Positions 41,709 through 52,700 of a stretch of 64,000 bases of DNA are shown here, piece by piece (positions within the stretch are counted from its first letter, which is position 1; the number at the start of each line of letters is the position of its first letter). The DNA comes from Pseudomonas sp. R37(2017) (lineage in GTDB: Bacteria; Pseudomonadota; Gammaproteobacteria; Pseudomonadales; Pseudomonadaceae): assembly GCF_002113375.1 (NCBI RefSeq), contig NZ_NEHO01000001.1, forward strand, positions 156,950 through 220,949, given 5' to 3'. The position numbers and the translations under genes are program-made. The notes below the pieces were generated by a model. The model did not search any database. It was not told the origin of the DNA and worked only from the letters and a program-made list of their open reading frames with translations.

Positions 41709-42407
41709 TCAGATGGGCGTGAGGCAACCTTCCTGCAGGTGCAAGACGCGATCCATCTGGCGGGCCAGGTTCAAGTCGTGGGTCACCACCAGGAACGCCG
41801 TGCGCATCGAGGTGCTGAGCTCCAGCATCAGGTCCTGAATGCCCTGGGCAGTATGGGAATCGAGGTTGCCGGTCGGTTCGTCGAGCATCACCAGGCCTGG
41901 ATTGTTCACCAGGGCGCGGGCGATGGCCACGCGCTGACGCTCACCACCGGACAATTCGGCGGGCTTGTGCTCCAGGCGATGGCCCAGCCCTACCCGCTCC
42001 AGCAACGCCGTGGCACGCTGGCGCGCTTGCGGGATCGCGGTCTTGCCAATCAGCAGTGGCATGCAGACGTTTTCCAGGGCGGTGAACTCCGGCAGCAGGT
42101 GGTGAAACTGATACACGAAGCCGAGGGCGCGATTACGCAGCAGGCCGCGCTTTTTTTCGCTCAGCGCCGACAACTCTTCACCGTCGAGCCAGACGCTGCC
42201 CTTGGTCGGCGTATCGAGACCACCCAACAAGTTGAGCAAGGTACTTTTGCCCGAACCCGACTTGCCGACGATCGCCACTCGCTCTCCCGGGTGCAACTCC
42301 AGTTGCAGACCGGCCAACACTTCCACCGACTCCGGGCCTTCCTCGTAGGACTTGCCCAGGCTGCGGCAGCTCAAGATTGCTTTATCACTCATGCCCGACT
42401 CACTCAT
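41709..42407 (-). CDS. lolD: Lipoprotein-releasing ABC transporter ATPase LolD
   Basis: ATPase of LolCDE, 232 residues from the ATG that gives [20 protein letters not shown]; a second ATG five codons later and a longer frame are alternatives. Walker A is [20 protein letters not shown], the Q-loop is [18 protein letters not shown], the signature is [16 protein letters not shown], Walker B is [12 protein letters not shown] and the switch His is in [12 protein letters not shown]. The LDEPTGNLD and EFTALENV features are typical of LolD. The start overlaps the lolC stop region. Confidence 0.94.
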   Translation of the reverse strand: MSESGMSDKAILSCRSLGKSYEEGPESVEVLAGLQLELHPGERVAIVGKSGSGKSTLLNLLGGLDTPTKGSVWLDGEELSALSEKKRGLLRNRALGFVYQFHHLLPEFTALENVCMPLLIGKTAIPQARQRATALLERVGLGHRLEHKPAELSGGERQRVAIARALVNNPGLVMLDEPTGNLDSHTAQGIQDLMLELSTSMRTAFLVVTHDLNLARQMDRVLHLQEGCLTPI

Positions 42408-43650
42408 AACGTAGCGCCTCCGCAGGCTGGGTGCGCGCGGCACGCCAGGCTGGATACAGGGTGGCGAGGAAACTCAGGACCAACGCCGCGGAACAGACCA
42501 TCACCACGTCCTGGCTCTGCACCTGCGACGGCAGGTAATCGATGAAATACACATCGGCGTTGAGGAACTTGTGCCCGATCAGGCCTTCGAGGGCCGAGAT
42601 CGCGGCGCTGACATTCAGCGCGGCGAAGATGCCGACCACGGCACCGATCGCGGTACCGACTACGCCAATGACGGTGCCTTGCACCATGAACGTACGCATG
42701 ATCGTGCCCGGCGTCGCGCCCAGTGTGCGCAGGATCGCGATATCGCCCTTCTTGTCGTTCACCACCATCACCAGCGTTGAAATGATGTTGAATGCCGCGA
42801 CGGCAACGATCAGCAGCAGCAACAGGCCGATCATGGCTTTTTCCATGCGGATCGCCTGGTACAGGTTGCCATGGGTGCGGGTCCAGTCGCGGGCGTAGAA
42901 GCGGTCTTCACCGAGATCACGGGCGATGCTCCACGCGGTGCGTGGTGCCTGGAACAGGTCGTCGAATTTCAGGCGCAGGCCCTGCACCTGGTCCGGCTTC
43001 CAGCGGTGCAGCCGAGCCAGATCCTGCAGTGTGGTGACGCCGAGATAGCCATCGAGTTCGCCGGCGCCGACATGGAAGATGCCGACCACGGTAAAACGCT
43101 TCATGCGCGGGAACATCCCGGCCGGGGTCACGGTGACTTCCGGCGCGACGAAGGTCAGCTTGTCGCCGATCGCGGCACCGAGCTTGGCCGCGGCCTTGTC
43201 GCCGATGACGATACCGAACTCACCCGGCACCAGGTCGTCGAGTTTTCCCTGGGTCATGAAGTGATCGATGATCGACACCTGGCGTTCTTGCGCCGGGTCG
43301 ATGGCATTGAGCAGGACTTTCGAGACCTTGCCGTTATTGGTCAGCAGCCCCTGCATTTGCGTAAACGGCGCCACGGCCGTCACCTGCGGATTCTGCCTGA
43401 CCTTCGCGGCCAGGCTTTGCCAATCGCTGATCGGCTCGCCGGACTCGATGGTCGCGTGGGGCACCATGCCCAGCACGCGGGTGCGCATCTCATGATCGAA
43501 GCCGTTCATCACCGACAGCACCACGATCATCACGACCACGCCAAGGGCGAGCCCGATCATCGAAGTCAGGGAAATGAATGACACAAAATGATTGCGACGC
43601 TTTGCACGGGTGTAACGCGTGCCGATAAATACGAAGAGAGGTCTGAACAT
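42400..43650 (-). CDS. lolC: Lipoprotein-releasing ABC transporter permease LolC
   Basis: The other permease of LolCDE, 416 residues and clearly paralogous to LolE over the whole length: [40 protein letters not shown], and the C-terminal [19 protein letters not shown]. The MacB-type periplasmic region contacts LolA. It is first in lolCDE, with lolD overlapping its end by eight bases, so the three proteins should be made together. Two permease paralogues next to one ATPase argue for the complete heteromeric complex. Confidence 0.92.
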   Translation of the reverse strand: MFRPLFVFIGTRYTRAKRRNHFVSFISLTSMIGLALGVVVMIVVLSVMNGFDHEMRTRVLGMVPHATIESGEPISDWQSLAAKVRQNPQVTAVAPFTQMQGLLTNNGKVSKVLLNAIDPAQERQVSIIDHFMTQGKLDDLVPGEFGIVIGDKAAAKLGAAIGDKLTFVAPEVTVTPAGMFPRMKRFTVVGIFHVGAGELDGYLGVTTLQDLARLHRWKPDQVQGLRLKFDDLFQAPRTAWSIARDLGEDRFYARDWTRTHGNLYQAIRMEKAMIGLLLLLIVAVAAFNIISTLVMVVNDKKGDIAILRTLGATPGTIMRTFMVQGTVIGVVGTAIGAVVGIFAALNVSAAISALEGLIGHKFLNADVYFIDYLPSQVQSQDVVMVCSAALVLSFLATLYPAWRAARTQPAEALRYE

Positions 43651-43744
43651 GTCGGGGCTTGTTCGGAGGGAAAAGGAACGTCCTTGTGGCGGGGGTCGAT
43701 AACCAGCTTTACACTCAGACCACCGCCGCTACCATGGGTTCGCC

Positions 43745-44326
43745 ATGTCGACATTAGATGAAGAAGATCGCCGCGAATACTACCGTATCGAGGATACGAT
43801 CGCACTGGAAATTCGGCCCCTGTCCGCTACCGAAGCCACAGGCCAGGAAGTGTTGCAGGATGCTTCCCCACTCTTCAACCTGCTCAGCGAACTTCACCTG
43901 AGTGAATTCGAGTCGCAACACCTGTTGCGCCAGATCAGCGAACGCGACCGGAACATCGCGGCGTTCCTCAAATCCCAGAACAAACGCATCGACTTGTTGA
44001 GCCAGGTGATCGCCATTACCGTACTCGGGCAGATCGGTGAACCGCAGCCGGTGATCATCTCCGAAGGCGGTATCGACTTCCAGCACCCCTCGCCCATCGC
44101 CACCGGCGCACGCCTGTCGGTCAAACTGGTGCTGATGCCGCAAGCCCTGGGCTTGCTGCTGCGGGCTCGCGTCACCCATTGCGACCACAAGGGCGAAGGC
44201 TATGACGTGGGTACCGAGTTCGAACACCTGACCGATGCCCAGCGCCAACTGCTGGCCCGCCACATCTTGCAAAAGCAGGCCCAGGAACGACGCCTGGCCC
44301 GCGAACAACTCGACTCAGGCAATTAA
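43745..44326 (+). CDS. PilZ-domain protein, probable c-di-GMP-related
   Basis: A 193-residue protein opening with DEEDRREYYRIEDTIALEIR, like the RxxxR entrance of PilZ domains. The second c-di-GMP motif, normally D/NxSxxG, appears as ISEGGIDF (Glu for Ser), followed by strands SVKLVLMPQALGLLLRARVT and GYDVGTEFEHLTDAQRQLL, as in PilZ proteins. A helical insert (FESQHLLRQISERDRNIAAF) sits between the two parts. Nucleotide binding may be weak. It is divergent from lolC and 15 bp before glpQ. Confidence 0.8.
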   Translation: MSTLDEEDRREYYRIEDTIALEIRPLSATEATGQEVLQDASPLFNLLSELHLSEFESQHLLRQISERDRNIAAFLKSQNKRIDLLSQVIAITVLGQIGEPQPVIISEGGIDFQHPSPIATGARLSVKLVLMPQALGLLLRARVTHCDHKGEGYDVGTEFEHLTDAQRQLLARHILQKQAQERRLAREQLDSGN

Positions 44327-44340
44327 TTTAAGGAAGAACC

Positions 44341-45063
44341 GTGACCCTCATCTACGGCCATCGCGGCGCCAAGGGCGAAGCACCGGAAAACACCCTGACC
44401 AGCTTTCAGGAATGCCTCAAGCACGGCGTACGCCGTTGCGAACTGGACCTGCACCTGTCCATGGACGGCGAGCTGATGGTCATCCACGACCCGACCCTCA
44501 AGCGCACCACCGACCGTCGCGGCAAGGTCGTCGAACATACCGCCGCCGAGCTTGTGACCTATGACGCACGCAAGGGTGGCCCGGGCTGGATCAAGCCTTG
44601 CCCGATTCCGACACTGGAAGAACTGTTCGAGAAATGCGACTTCGATCACTGGCAGCTGGAAGTCAAAAGCGCATCACGGACGCGTGCCGCGACCACCGTG
44701 CTGGCGATTCGCGAAATGGTCCAGCGTCATGGCCTGATGGACAAGGTGACGATCACTTCGAGTTCCCGTGAAGTGCTCAAGGCGGCGCTGGAGCTGGTGC
44801 CGGACGTATCCCGCGGGTTGGTGGCCGAATACGCCTGGCTCGACCCATTGAAGGTCGCGGCCAGCTATGGCTGTGAGATTCTGGCGCTGAACTGGACCCT
44901 GTGCACGCCGGAACGCCTGCAAAGGGCGCAGCGTCAGGGGCTGCATGTGTCGGTGTGGACCGTCAACGAGCCTGCACTGATGCGCAGACTCGCCGACTTC
45001 GGCGTTGACAGCCTGATTACAGACTTTCCCGGTTTGGCCACCGCCACGCTCGAGAATTGCTGA
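44341..45063 (+). CDS. glpQ: Glycerophosphodiester phosphodiesterase
   Basis: Hydrolyses glycerophosphodiesters to glycerol-3-phosphate and an alcohol. The 240-residue TIM-barrel has the catalytic His-Arg in YGHRGAKGEAPENTLTSF and the Glu/Asp/His set in CELDLHLSMDGELMVIHDPT, and WHLEV-like WQLEVKS for the second Glu. It lacks a signal peptide, so it is a cytoplasmic (UgpQ-like) form. The start is GTG, selected by AAGGAAG four bases upstream. It follows the PilZ gene and converges on sthA. Confidence 0.9.
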   Translation: MTLIYGHRGAKGEAPENTLTSFQECLKHGVRRCELDLHLSMDGELMVIHDPTLKRTTDRRGKVVEHTAAELVTYDARKGGPGWIKPCPIPTLEELFEKCDFDHWQLEVKSASRTRAATTVLAIREMVQRHGLMDKVTITSSSREVLKAALELVPDVSRGLVAEYAWLDPLKVAASYGCEILALNWTLCTPERLQRAQRQGLHVSVWTVNEPALMRRLADFGVDSLITDFPGLATATLENC

Positions 45064-45074
45064 AATCGGTCTCC

Positions 45075-45099
45075 CCGGCCGGCTCAGGCCACCGGCCGG
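45075..45099. terminator. Stem-loop between convergent glpQ and sthA
   Basis: Two CCGGCCGG blocks form a very GC-rich 8-bp stem with a CTCAGGCCA loop. No T-tract follows on either strand, so termination is likely inefficient or relies on another mechanism. Confidence 0.4.
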
Positions 45100-45105
45100 A
45101 GCCGC

Positions 45106-46500
45106 TCAAAAAAGCCGGTTGAGGCCGTCGTACGCCGCTACCCGGTAGGCTTCGGCCATGGTCGGGTAGTTGAACGTAGTGTTGACGAAGTACTTCAGGG
45201 TGTTGAGTTCGCCCGGCTGGTTCATGATCGCCTGACCGATGTGTACGATCTCCGACGCCTGATAACCGAAGCAGTGGACGCCCAGCACTTCCAGGGTTTC
45301 ACGGTGGAACAGGATCTTCAGCATGCCTTGCGGCTCGCCGGCGATCTGCGCACGCGCCATGCCCTTGAAGAAGGCCTTGCCTACTTCGTAAGGCACCTTG
45401 GCCTGGGTCAGTTCCTGCTCGTTCTTGCCGATCGAGCTGATCTCCGGAATGGTGTAGATGCCGGTCGGTACGTCATTGACGAAACGCCAGCTACCGTTCT
45501 CGACGATGCTGCCAGCGGCCGAGCGGCCCTGGTCGTGGGCGGCACTGGCCAGGCTTGGCCAGCCGATCACGTCACCGGCGCCGTAGATGTTCGGCACGCA
45601 GGTGCGGTACGCCTCGTCGACTTCGATCTGGCCACGGCTGTTGACCTTCACGCCGATGTTTTCCAGACCCAGCTGATCGGTGTTGCCGGTACGACCGTTG
45701 CACCAGAGCAAGGCGTCGGCCTTGATCTTCTTGCCGGACTTGAGGTGCAGGATCACACCGTTGTCCACGCCTTCGACGCGGTCGTAGTCTTCGTTGTGGC
45801 GAACCGTGATGTTGTTGTTGCTGAAGTGATAACTCAGGGCCTGGGAAATTTCCGAGTCGAGGAAGCTCAACAGCTGGCCACGGTTGTCCACCAGCTCGAC
45901 CAATACACCCAGACCACTGAAGATCGAGGCGTATTCGCAACCGATCACGCCGGCGCCATAAACAATGAGTTTGCGCGGAGTGTGGCCGAGGCTGAGGATG
46001 GTGTCGCTATCGTAGATACGCGGGTGGTGGAAATCGATGTCCGCCGGGCGATAAGGACGCGAACCGGTGGCAATGATGATGTGCTTGGCCACCAGCTTCT
46101 CGACCACGCCGTTGGCGCAGACCACTTCGATGGTTTGCTCGTCGGCGAAACTGCCGGTGCCGAAAAACACGTCGACGCGGTTACGGGCGTAGTAGCCAGT
46201 GCGCGAAGCGACTTGCTTGGAGATGACTTTCTCGGCGCTTTTCAACACGTCCGGAAACGAGAACCAGCGCGGTTCACCGATGGCCCGGAACATCGGGTTG
46301 GTGTTGAACTGCATGATCTGCCGCACCGAGTGACGCAGTGCCTTGGACGGGATGGTGCCCAAGTGAGTGCAGTTGCCGCCGACCTGGCGACGGCTATCGA
46401 CCATCGCGACCTTGCGCCCTGCCTTGGCGGCGTTCATTGCCGCGCCTTCCCCCGCCGGGCCGGAACCCAACACCACCACGTCGTAGTTGTAGACAGCCAT
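45106..46500 (-). CDS. sthA: Soluble pyridine nucleotide transhydrogenase
   Basis: FAD-dependent cytoplasmic enzyme interconverting NADPH and NADH. The 464-residue protein has [20 protein letters not shown] for [23 protein letters not shown], where the first redox Cys of dihydrolipoamide dehydrogenase-like enzymes is missing as in true SthA, and [20 protein letters not shown] for NAD(P). [20 protein letters not shown] and the C-terminal dimer interface [19 protein letters not shown] complete it. Length is standard. Confidence 0.95.
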   Translation of the reverse strand: MAVYNYDVVVLGSGPAGEGAAMNAAKAGRKVAMVDSRRQVGGNCTHLGTIPSKALRHSVRQIMQFNTNPMFRAIGEPRWFSFPDVLKSAEKVISKQVASRTGYYARNRVDVFFGTGSFADEQTIEVVCANGVVEKLVAKHIIIATGSRPYRPADIDFHHPRIYDSDTILSLGHTPRKLIVYGAGVIGCEYASIFSGLGVLVELVDNRGQLLSFLDSEISQALSYHFSNNNITVRHNEDYDRVEGVDNGVILHLKSGKKIKADALLWCNGRTGNTDQLGLENIGVKVNSRGQIEVDEAYRTCVPNIYGAGDVIGWPSLASAAHDQGRSAAGSIVENGSWRFVNDVPTGIYTIPEISSIGKNEQELTQAKVPYEVGKAFFKGMARAQIAGEPQGMLKILFHRETLEVLGVHCFGYQASEIVHIGQAIMNQPGELNTLKYFVNTTFNYPTMAEAYRVAAYDGLNRLF

Positions 46501-46707
46501 GCGTACTCCTCAGAACAGGCCGCGGCACCCTCGGCACCTGCGGCTAAATCACGCCAATGCGTGGCATGAAGGAACAATTTGGGGCCAGTGCAGAACCCGG
46601 ACACAGTCTATAGAAGCGTCAACGCCGCGCACATTAACCCTTGGTCGCGTCGTAGGCTACTTTTGCCTGCACTACAACGCCAGTTTTCAATGCTCGAATC
46701 GCCACAA

Positions 46708-47724
46708 TCACTCGGTTTTTTTGCCACTGAGGCGTTCAAAAGCGTGACTGCTGCGCGTAACGAAACCTGTATCGGCACGAATCACAAAAAACGCACCGAT
46801 ATCGTGTTTTTCTGCGTAGTCCCAACCACGCTCCGGACCGAGAATCAGCAACAGCGTCGATAAGCCATCGGCCATCAATGCGGAAGGATGAATCACCGTG
46901 ACCGACGCCAGGTCATGTGACACTGGCGCACCGATGCGAGCATCGAAGGTGTGGGAAAAACGCCGACCGCCCTGCACGAAGTAATTCCGGTAGTCGCCGG
47001 AAGTGGACAGGCCGTAGCCGTCGACAACAATGACGCGCTCGGCCACCTGCCGGTCATCCCGAGGCTCTTCCAGGGCAATGCGCCAAGGCGAGCCATCCGC
47101 TTTCTTGCCGGACGCCTTGAGCTCACCCGTGGCTTCGGCGAGGTAGTCATGGATCCCCATCGCCTCGAGCCTTGCGGCAATCGTGTCCACCGCGTAACCG
47201 GCGGCGATGCTGTTGAAATCAACCTCGACGGCGGCGTCCTTGCACAACTGGTCGCCCTCGGTACGCAAGTGCTGGTAACCGACGCGCTGGCGAACTTCAG
47301 CGAGGGCTTCGGCGGCTGGGACTTTTTCCTCACGGGCCTGCGGACCGAATCCCCAGAGGTTCAGCAACGGCTCCACCGTCAGATCGTAGGAACCGTCGCT
47401 TTGCACCGACAGTTTCTCGCCCACACGGACCAGCTCGAGGACTGACGCCGGCATTGCCTGACAGCGATTGGCCGGCAATGCATTGAAGCGCTCGATGTCC
47501 GAGTCGCTGCGGTAGGTCGACATTTGCCGGTCAATGTCAGCGAGAATTTGCTCGACCTGGATGCGGACCTCCTCCGGCGCCGGCAGCCCGGCATGGCGCA
47601 CATACTTGATCGACCAGGTGCTACCCATGGTCGGGCCGCCCAAGGTTTCCAGGGAGTCGCCGTTGCCGCAGGCCGCCAACATGCCGAACAGCACAAAGAA
47701 AATGCTCCGCCACCTGATCAACAA
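46708..47724 (-). CDS. apbE: ApbE-family FAD:protein FMN transferase lipoprotein
   Basis: Attaches FMN covalently to Thr of target subunits such as NqrB/NqrC or RnfG/RnfD. The lipobox is MLAAC. The ApbE domain shows GGPTMGSTWSIKYV, QMSTYRSDSDIERFNA, VDFNSIAAGYAVDTIAARL, ATGELKASGKK, and VTVIHPSALMADGLSTLLLI with the metal Asp. The TTG start at 47724 is proposed because GGGAGG lies eight bases upstream and gives a compact lipoprotein signal; an in-frame ATG at 47763 is the alternative. In P. aeruginosa this gene is followed by nqr genes, which are absent here. Confidence 0.88.
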   Translation of the reverse strand: MLIRWRSIFFVLFGMLAACGNGDSLETLGGPTMGSTWSIKYVRHAGLPAPEEVRIQVEQILADIDRQMSTYRSDSDIERFNALPANRCQAMPASVLELVRVGEKLSVQSDGSYDLTVEPLLNLWGFGPQAREEKVPAAEALAEVRQRVGYQHLRTEGDQLCKDAAVEVDFNSIAAGYAVDTIAARLEAMGIHDYLAEATGELKASGKKADGSPWRIALEEPRDDRQVAERVIVVDGYGLSTSGDYRNYFVQGGRRFSHTFDARIGAPVSHDLASVTVIHPSALMADGLSTLLLILGPERGWDYAEKHDIGAFFVIRADTGFVTRSSHAFERLSGKKTE

Positions 47725-47785
47725 ATACAGCACCTCCCGACCATGCCCCTGACACAACGACATGGCACGCCATTATGCGCCACCC

Positions 47786-47900
47786 CTGTAGGAGCGAGCA
47801 TGCTCGCGATGGTCGTCAACGATAACGCTGGCTGCCTGATACCCCGCGGTGCCTGGTCTTCCATCGCGAGCATTCGAGCGTCGACCGGCTGCTCCTACAG
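47786..47900. repeat. REP doublet, family A, one arm diverged
   Basis: The left arm TGTAGGAGCGAGCATGCTCG and the centre ATGGTCGTCAACGATAACG match the doublets at 32461 and 61669. The right arm has diverged (GCGAGCATTCGAGCGTCGAC) and probably pairs poorly. Confidence 0.82.
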
Positions 47901-47921
47901 GTCAAAGGTGACCGGCACAAA

Positions 47922-47952
47922 CAAAAACGCCCCGACCAAAGTCGAGGCGCTT
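47922..47952 (-). terminator. Rho-independent terminator of the gap gene
   Basis: On the minus strand GCGCCTCGAC pairs, with one mismatch, with GTCGGGGCG across a TTTG loop and is followed by TTTTTG, directly after the dehydrogenase stop codon. Confidence 0.8.
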
Positions 47953-47969
47953 CACGTGCAGCTAAAGGC

Positions 47970-49418
47970 TTAGCGCGGGAATGCTGGCGGGTTTACACCG
48001 GCCATGTCTTCCATCACACGAACCACCTGGCAGCTGTAACCGAACTCGTTGTCGTACCAAACGTACAGAACAACGCGGTTATCCTGGGTGATGGTCGCTT
48101 CAGCGTCCACTACGCCTGCGTGGCGCGAGCCGACGAAGTCGGTGGAAACCACTTCCTGGGAGCTGACGTAGTCGATCTGCTTGTGCAGGTCCGAGTGCAT
48201 GGCCATCTGGCGCAGGTACTCGTTGATTTCGTCGCGAGTGGTGGCCTTTTCCAGGTTCAGGTTCAGGATAGCCATCGACACGTTCGGCGTAGGAACGCGA
48301 ATCGCGTTGCCGGTCAGCTTGCCCTTGAGCACTGGCAGTGCCTTGGCGGCTGCGGTGGCGGCACCGGTCTCGGTGATGACCATGTTCAGCGGCGCGGCGC
48401 GGCCACGACGGCTGCCCTTGTGGAAGTTGTCGATCAGGTTCTGGTCGTTGGTGAACGAGTGAACGGTTTCGACGTGGCCGTTGACGATGCCGTACTTGTC
48501 GTTGACTGCCTTGAGCACCGGCACGATGGCGTTGGTGGTGCAGGAAGCCGCCGAGATGATCTTGTCGTCAGCGCTGATATCGCCATGGTTGATGCCGTGC
48601 ACGATGTTCTTCAGCGCGCCCTTGCCAGGTGCGGTGAGGATCACGCGGGCAGCGCCCGGGCAGGCCAGGTGCTGGCCCAGGCCGTCGGCGTCACGCCACA
48701 CACCGGTGTTGTCGACGATCAGAGCGTTTTCGATGCCGTACTGGGTGTAGTCGACTTCGGCCGGGCTCTTGGCGTAGATAACCTGGATCAGGTTGCCGTT
48801 GGCGGTGATGGTGTTGTTGGCCTCATCAATGGTGATGGTGCCGTCGAACGGACCATGGACCGAGTCGCGACGCAGCAGGCTGGCACGCTTGACCAGGTCG
48901 TTCTCGGCGCCCTTGCGGACAACGATGGCGCGCAGGCGCAGGCCGTCGCCACCACCGGTTTTCTCGATCAGGATGCGCGCCAGCAGACGGCCGATACGAC
49001 CGAAGCCGTACAGGACAACGTCGGTGCCTTTGCGAGCGGCAGCGTTCTGCTGGCCAACCACGTCGGCCAGTTCTTCACGGACGAACTGCTCGGCAGTACG
49101 GCCATTGCCTTCGGCCTTGAATTTGGCCGCCAGCTTGCCCAGGTCCACCGAAGCGGCGCCGAGCTTGAGCTCGCTCATCGCCTTGATCAGCGGGAATGTT
49201 TCGTGGACGGACAGCTCGCTTTCGTCGGACTGACGGTGACGAGCAAAGCGGTGAGCTTTGAGAATCGCAATGACTGAACGATTGATCAGGCTGCGGCCAT
49301 AGATCGAGCTCACCACATTGTTATTGCGGTAAAGCTGACCGATAAGCGGAATCATCGCTTCTGCGAGTGCTTCACGGTCGATCCATTCACCAAGACACTG
49401 GTCGGGCTTCTGAGTCAC
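47970..49418 (-). CDS. gap: Glyceraldehyde-3-phosphate dehydrogenase, long N-terminally extended form
   Basis: A 482-residue dehydrogenase. The catalytic core (about residues 130-482) has the NAD motif LYGFGRIGRLLARILIEK, the active Cys in SAASCTTNAIVPVLKAV, HSFTNDQNLIDNF, VPTPNVSMAILNLNLE and WYDNEFGYSCQVVRVM. An N-terminal extension of about 120 residues (EWIDREALAEAMIPLIGQLY) is characteristic of this Pseudomonas form and absent from ordinary 330-residue enzymes. The start is GTG, with AAGG five bases before; ATG at 49433 adds five residues and is the alternative. It is divergent from mfd. Confidence 0.9.
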   Translation of the reverse strand: MTQKPDQCLGEWIDREALAEAMIPLIGQLYRNNNVVSSIYGRSLINRSVIAILKAHRFARHRQSDESELSVHETFPLIKAMSELKLGAASVDLGKLAAKFKAEGNGRTAEQFVREELADVVGQQNAAARKGTDVVLYGFGRIGRLLARILIEKTGGGDGLRLRAIVVRKGAENDLVKRASLLRRDSVHGPFDGTITIDEANNTITANGNLIQVIYAKSPAEVDYTQYGIENALIVDNTGVWRDADGLGQHLACPGAARVILTAPGKGALKNIVHGINHGDISADDKIISAASCTTNAIVPVLKAVNDKYGIVNGHVETVHSFTNDQNLIDNFHKGSRRGRAAPLNMVITETGAATAAAKALPVLKGKLTGNAIRVPTPNVSMAILNLNLEKATTRDEINEYLRQMAMHSDLHKQIDYVSSQEVVSTDFVGSRHAGVVDAEATITQDNRVVLYVWYDNEFGYSCQVVRVMEDMAGVNPPAFPR

Positions 49419-49796
49419 GGGAACCTTCCACATGTAGGGGCAGAAAAAAGGGGCTACATTATGCCGCCGAGTGACAGCGGTAGCAATGCGCGCCCGTCGT
49501 GCTTTACGTAACAACTCGTCGTTCAAAAAAATTGCGCCTCGCGCCAGCCCAATAAAACCGGGGCTTGCAGCGTAGTCAATTTTTTGGAGGTCACGCCTGC
49601 TTATCCGTAACCCTCCGTAACACTCGTTGTTTTTGCCACTACATATTCAGCAATTCTCGGCAAAAAACCGCCGAATTTTGTCTTTACCACTACATTTCGC
49701 CAAAGCAGCGCTTTAGACGCAGCCAGCAACTGACAGGCGGCATCGTAGACCGCTACAATTACCGACTTTGTCGCAAAGCCTGGAGCTCAACCTTCC
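49419..49796. promoter_or_regulatory. Divergent promoter region, gap / mfd
   Basis: A 378-bp gap between the two divergent core genes. It has short AT-rich tracts, including TTTTTTGGAGG near 49580, and no open frame with coding character. I cannot assign sigma-factor consensus sequences. Confidence 0.4.
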
Positions 49797-52700
49797 GTGC
49801 CCGTTCTGCGTCTACCGCTTCTCCCTGCCGCGGCAGGTAAACAGCACTGGGGCAACCTGCCCGGTGCCGCCCTGAGCCTGGCCATCGCCGAGGCTGCCAG
49901 CGCTGCCAAGCGCTTTACCCTGCTGCTGACCGCCGACAGCCAAAGTGCCGAACGGCTGGAACAGGAGCTGGGTTTCTTCGCCCCGGATTTGCCCGTCCTG
50001 CACTTTCCCGACTGGGAAACCCTGCCCTACGACCTGTTCTCACCGCACCAGGACATCATTTCCCAGCGCATCGCCAGCCTGTATCGGCTGCCGGAATTGA
50101 GCCATGGCGTGCTGGTGGTGCCGATCACCACTGCCCTGCACCGCCTCGCGCCGACCAAATTCCTGCTCGGCAGCAGCCTGGTGCTGGATATCGGCCAGAA
50201 GCTCGACGTCGAGCAAATGCGCACCCGGCTTGAAGCCACGGGCTATCGCTACGTCGATACGGTGTATGAACACGGTGAGTTCACCGTTCGCGGCTCGCTG
50301 ATCGACCTGTTCCCGATGGGCAGCAAACTGCCGTATCGCATCGATCTGTTCGACGACGAAATCGAGACCCTGCGCACCTTCGACCCCGAGAACCAGCGTT
50401 CCATCGACAAAGTCGACTCGGTCAAACTGTTGCCGGCCAAGGAGTTTCCGCTACAGAAAGAAGCGGTCACCCGTTTCAAGGCGCGCTTCCGCGAGCGTTT
50501 TGACGTCGATTTCCGTCGCTGCCCGATCTTCCAGGACTTGAGCAGCGGCATTACGCCGGCCGGCATCGAGTACTACCTGCCGCTGTTCTTCGAAGAAACC
50601 TCGACGCTGTTCGATTACCTGCCTCAGGACACGCAAGTGTTTTCCCTGCCGGGCATCGAGCAGGCGGCGGAAAACTTCTGGAACGATGTGCGCAATCGCT
50701 ACGAAGAGCGTCGCGTCGACCCGTCCCGCCCCTTGTTACCGCCAGACGAATTGTTCCTGCCGGTAGAAGATTGCTTTGCCCGCCTCAAAAGCTGGCCACG
50801 GGTGGTCGCCAGCCAGCAGGACGTGGAACCTGGCGTCGGCCGCGAGCGCTTCCCCGCGCAGGAGCTACCGAACCTGGCCATCGAAGCCAAGGCCACTGAG
50901 CCCATGGCGGCACTGGCGCAATTCCTCGACCAGTTTCCCGGTCGCGTGCTGTTTACCGCCGAATCGGCAGGTCGCCGCGAAGTACTGCTGGAACTGCTGG
51001 AACGCCTGAAGCTGCGACCGAAAACCGTCGACAGCTGGCCGGACTTTGTCGCTGGCAAGGAGCGTCTGGCGATCACCATCGCCCCGCTCGATGAGGGCTT
51101 GCAGCTCGACGACCCGGCCCTGGCCCTCGTCGCCGAAAGCCCGTTGTTCGGCCAGCGTGTGATGCAGCGTCGGCGCCGCGAAAAGCGTGCCGATGCCAAC
51201 AACGATGCCGTCATCAAGAACCTCACCGAGCTGCGCGAAGGTGCGCCGGTGGTGCACATCGACCACGGCGTCGGCCGCTATCTCGGCCTGGCAACCCTGG
51301 AAATCGACAGCCAGACCGCCGAGTTCCTCGCCCTGGAATACGCCGAAGGCGCCAAGCTTTATGTGCCGGTGGCCAACCTGCACCTGATCGCCCGCTACAC
51401 CGGCAGCGATGATGCCCTGGCCCCGCTGCATCGCCTGGGCTCCGAGACCTGGCAGAAAGCCAAGCGCAAGGCCGCGGAACAGGTGCGTGACGTGGCCGCC
51501 GAGCTGCTCGACATTTATGCCCGTCGCGCTGCCCGCGAAGGCTACGCCTTCGCCGATCCGAAAGCCGACTACGCCACCTTCAGCGCCGGTTTCCCGTTCG
51601 AAGAAACGCCCGACCAGCAAGTCACCATCGAAGCGGTGCGCGAAGACATGCTCGCGCCCAAGCCGATGGACCGCCTGGTGTGCGGCGACGTCGGCTTCGG
51701 CAAGACCGAAGTGGCGATGCGCGCCGCATTCATTGCCGTCCACGGCGGTCGCCAGGTGGCGATTCTGGTACCGACCACCCTGCTTGCCCAGCAGCACTAC
51801 AACAGCTTCCGCGACCGCTTCGCCGACTGGCCGGTGACCGTGGAAGTGATGAGCCGCTTCAAATCGGCCAAGGAAGTGAATGCGGCGGTCGCGGACCTGG
51901 CCGAAGGCAAGATCGACATCGTCATCGGCACGCACAAGCTGCTGCAGGACGATGTGAAGATCAAAAACCTCGGGCTGGTGATCATCGACGAAGAACACCG
52001 CTTCGGTGTGCGCCAGAAGGAACAGCTCAAGGCGCTGCGCAGCGAGGTCGACATCCTCACCCTGACCGCCACGCCGATTCCGCGCACGCTGAACATGGCG
52101 GTGTCGGGCATGCGCGACCTGTCGATCATCGCCACGCCGCCGGCCCGCCGCCTGTCGGTGCGCACCTTCGTCATGGAGCAGAACAAGAGCACGGTCAAAG
52201 AGGCCCTGCTGCGTGAATTGCTCCGCGGCGGCCAGGTCTATTACCTGCACAACGATGTGAAGACCATCGAGAAATGCGCCGCCGATCTCGCCGAGCTGGT
52301 ACCGGAAGCACGGATCGGCATCGGTCACGGGCAGATGCGCGAACGCGAACTCGAACAGGTGATGAGCGACTTCTACCACAAGCGCTTCAACGTGCTGATC
52401 GCCTCGACCATCATCGAGACCGGCATCGACGTGCCGAGCGCCAACACCATCATCATCGAGCGCGCCGACAAGTTCGGCCTGGCGCAGTTGCACCAGTTGC
52501 GCGGCCGGGTCGGACGCAGCCACCACCAGGCCTACGCGTACCTGTTGACGCCACCGCGCCAGCAAATCACCCCGGATGCCGAAAAGCGCCTGGAAGCGAT
52601 CGCCAACACCCAGGACCTCGGCGCGGGTTTCGTACTCGCCACCAACGACCTGGAAATCCGTGGCGCCGGCGAACTGCTTGGCGATGGCCAGAGCGGGCAG

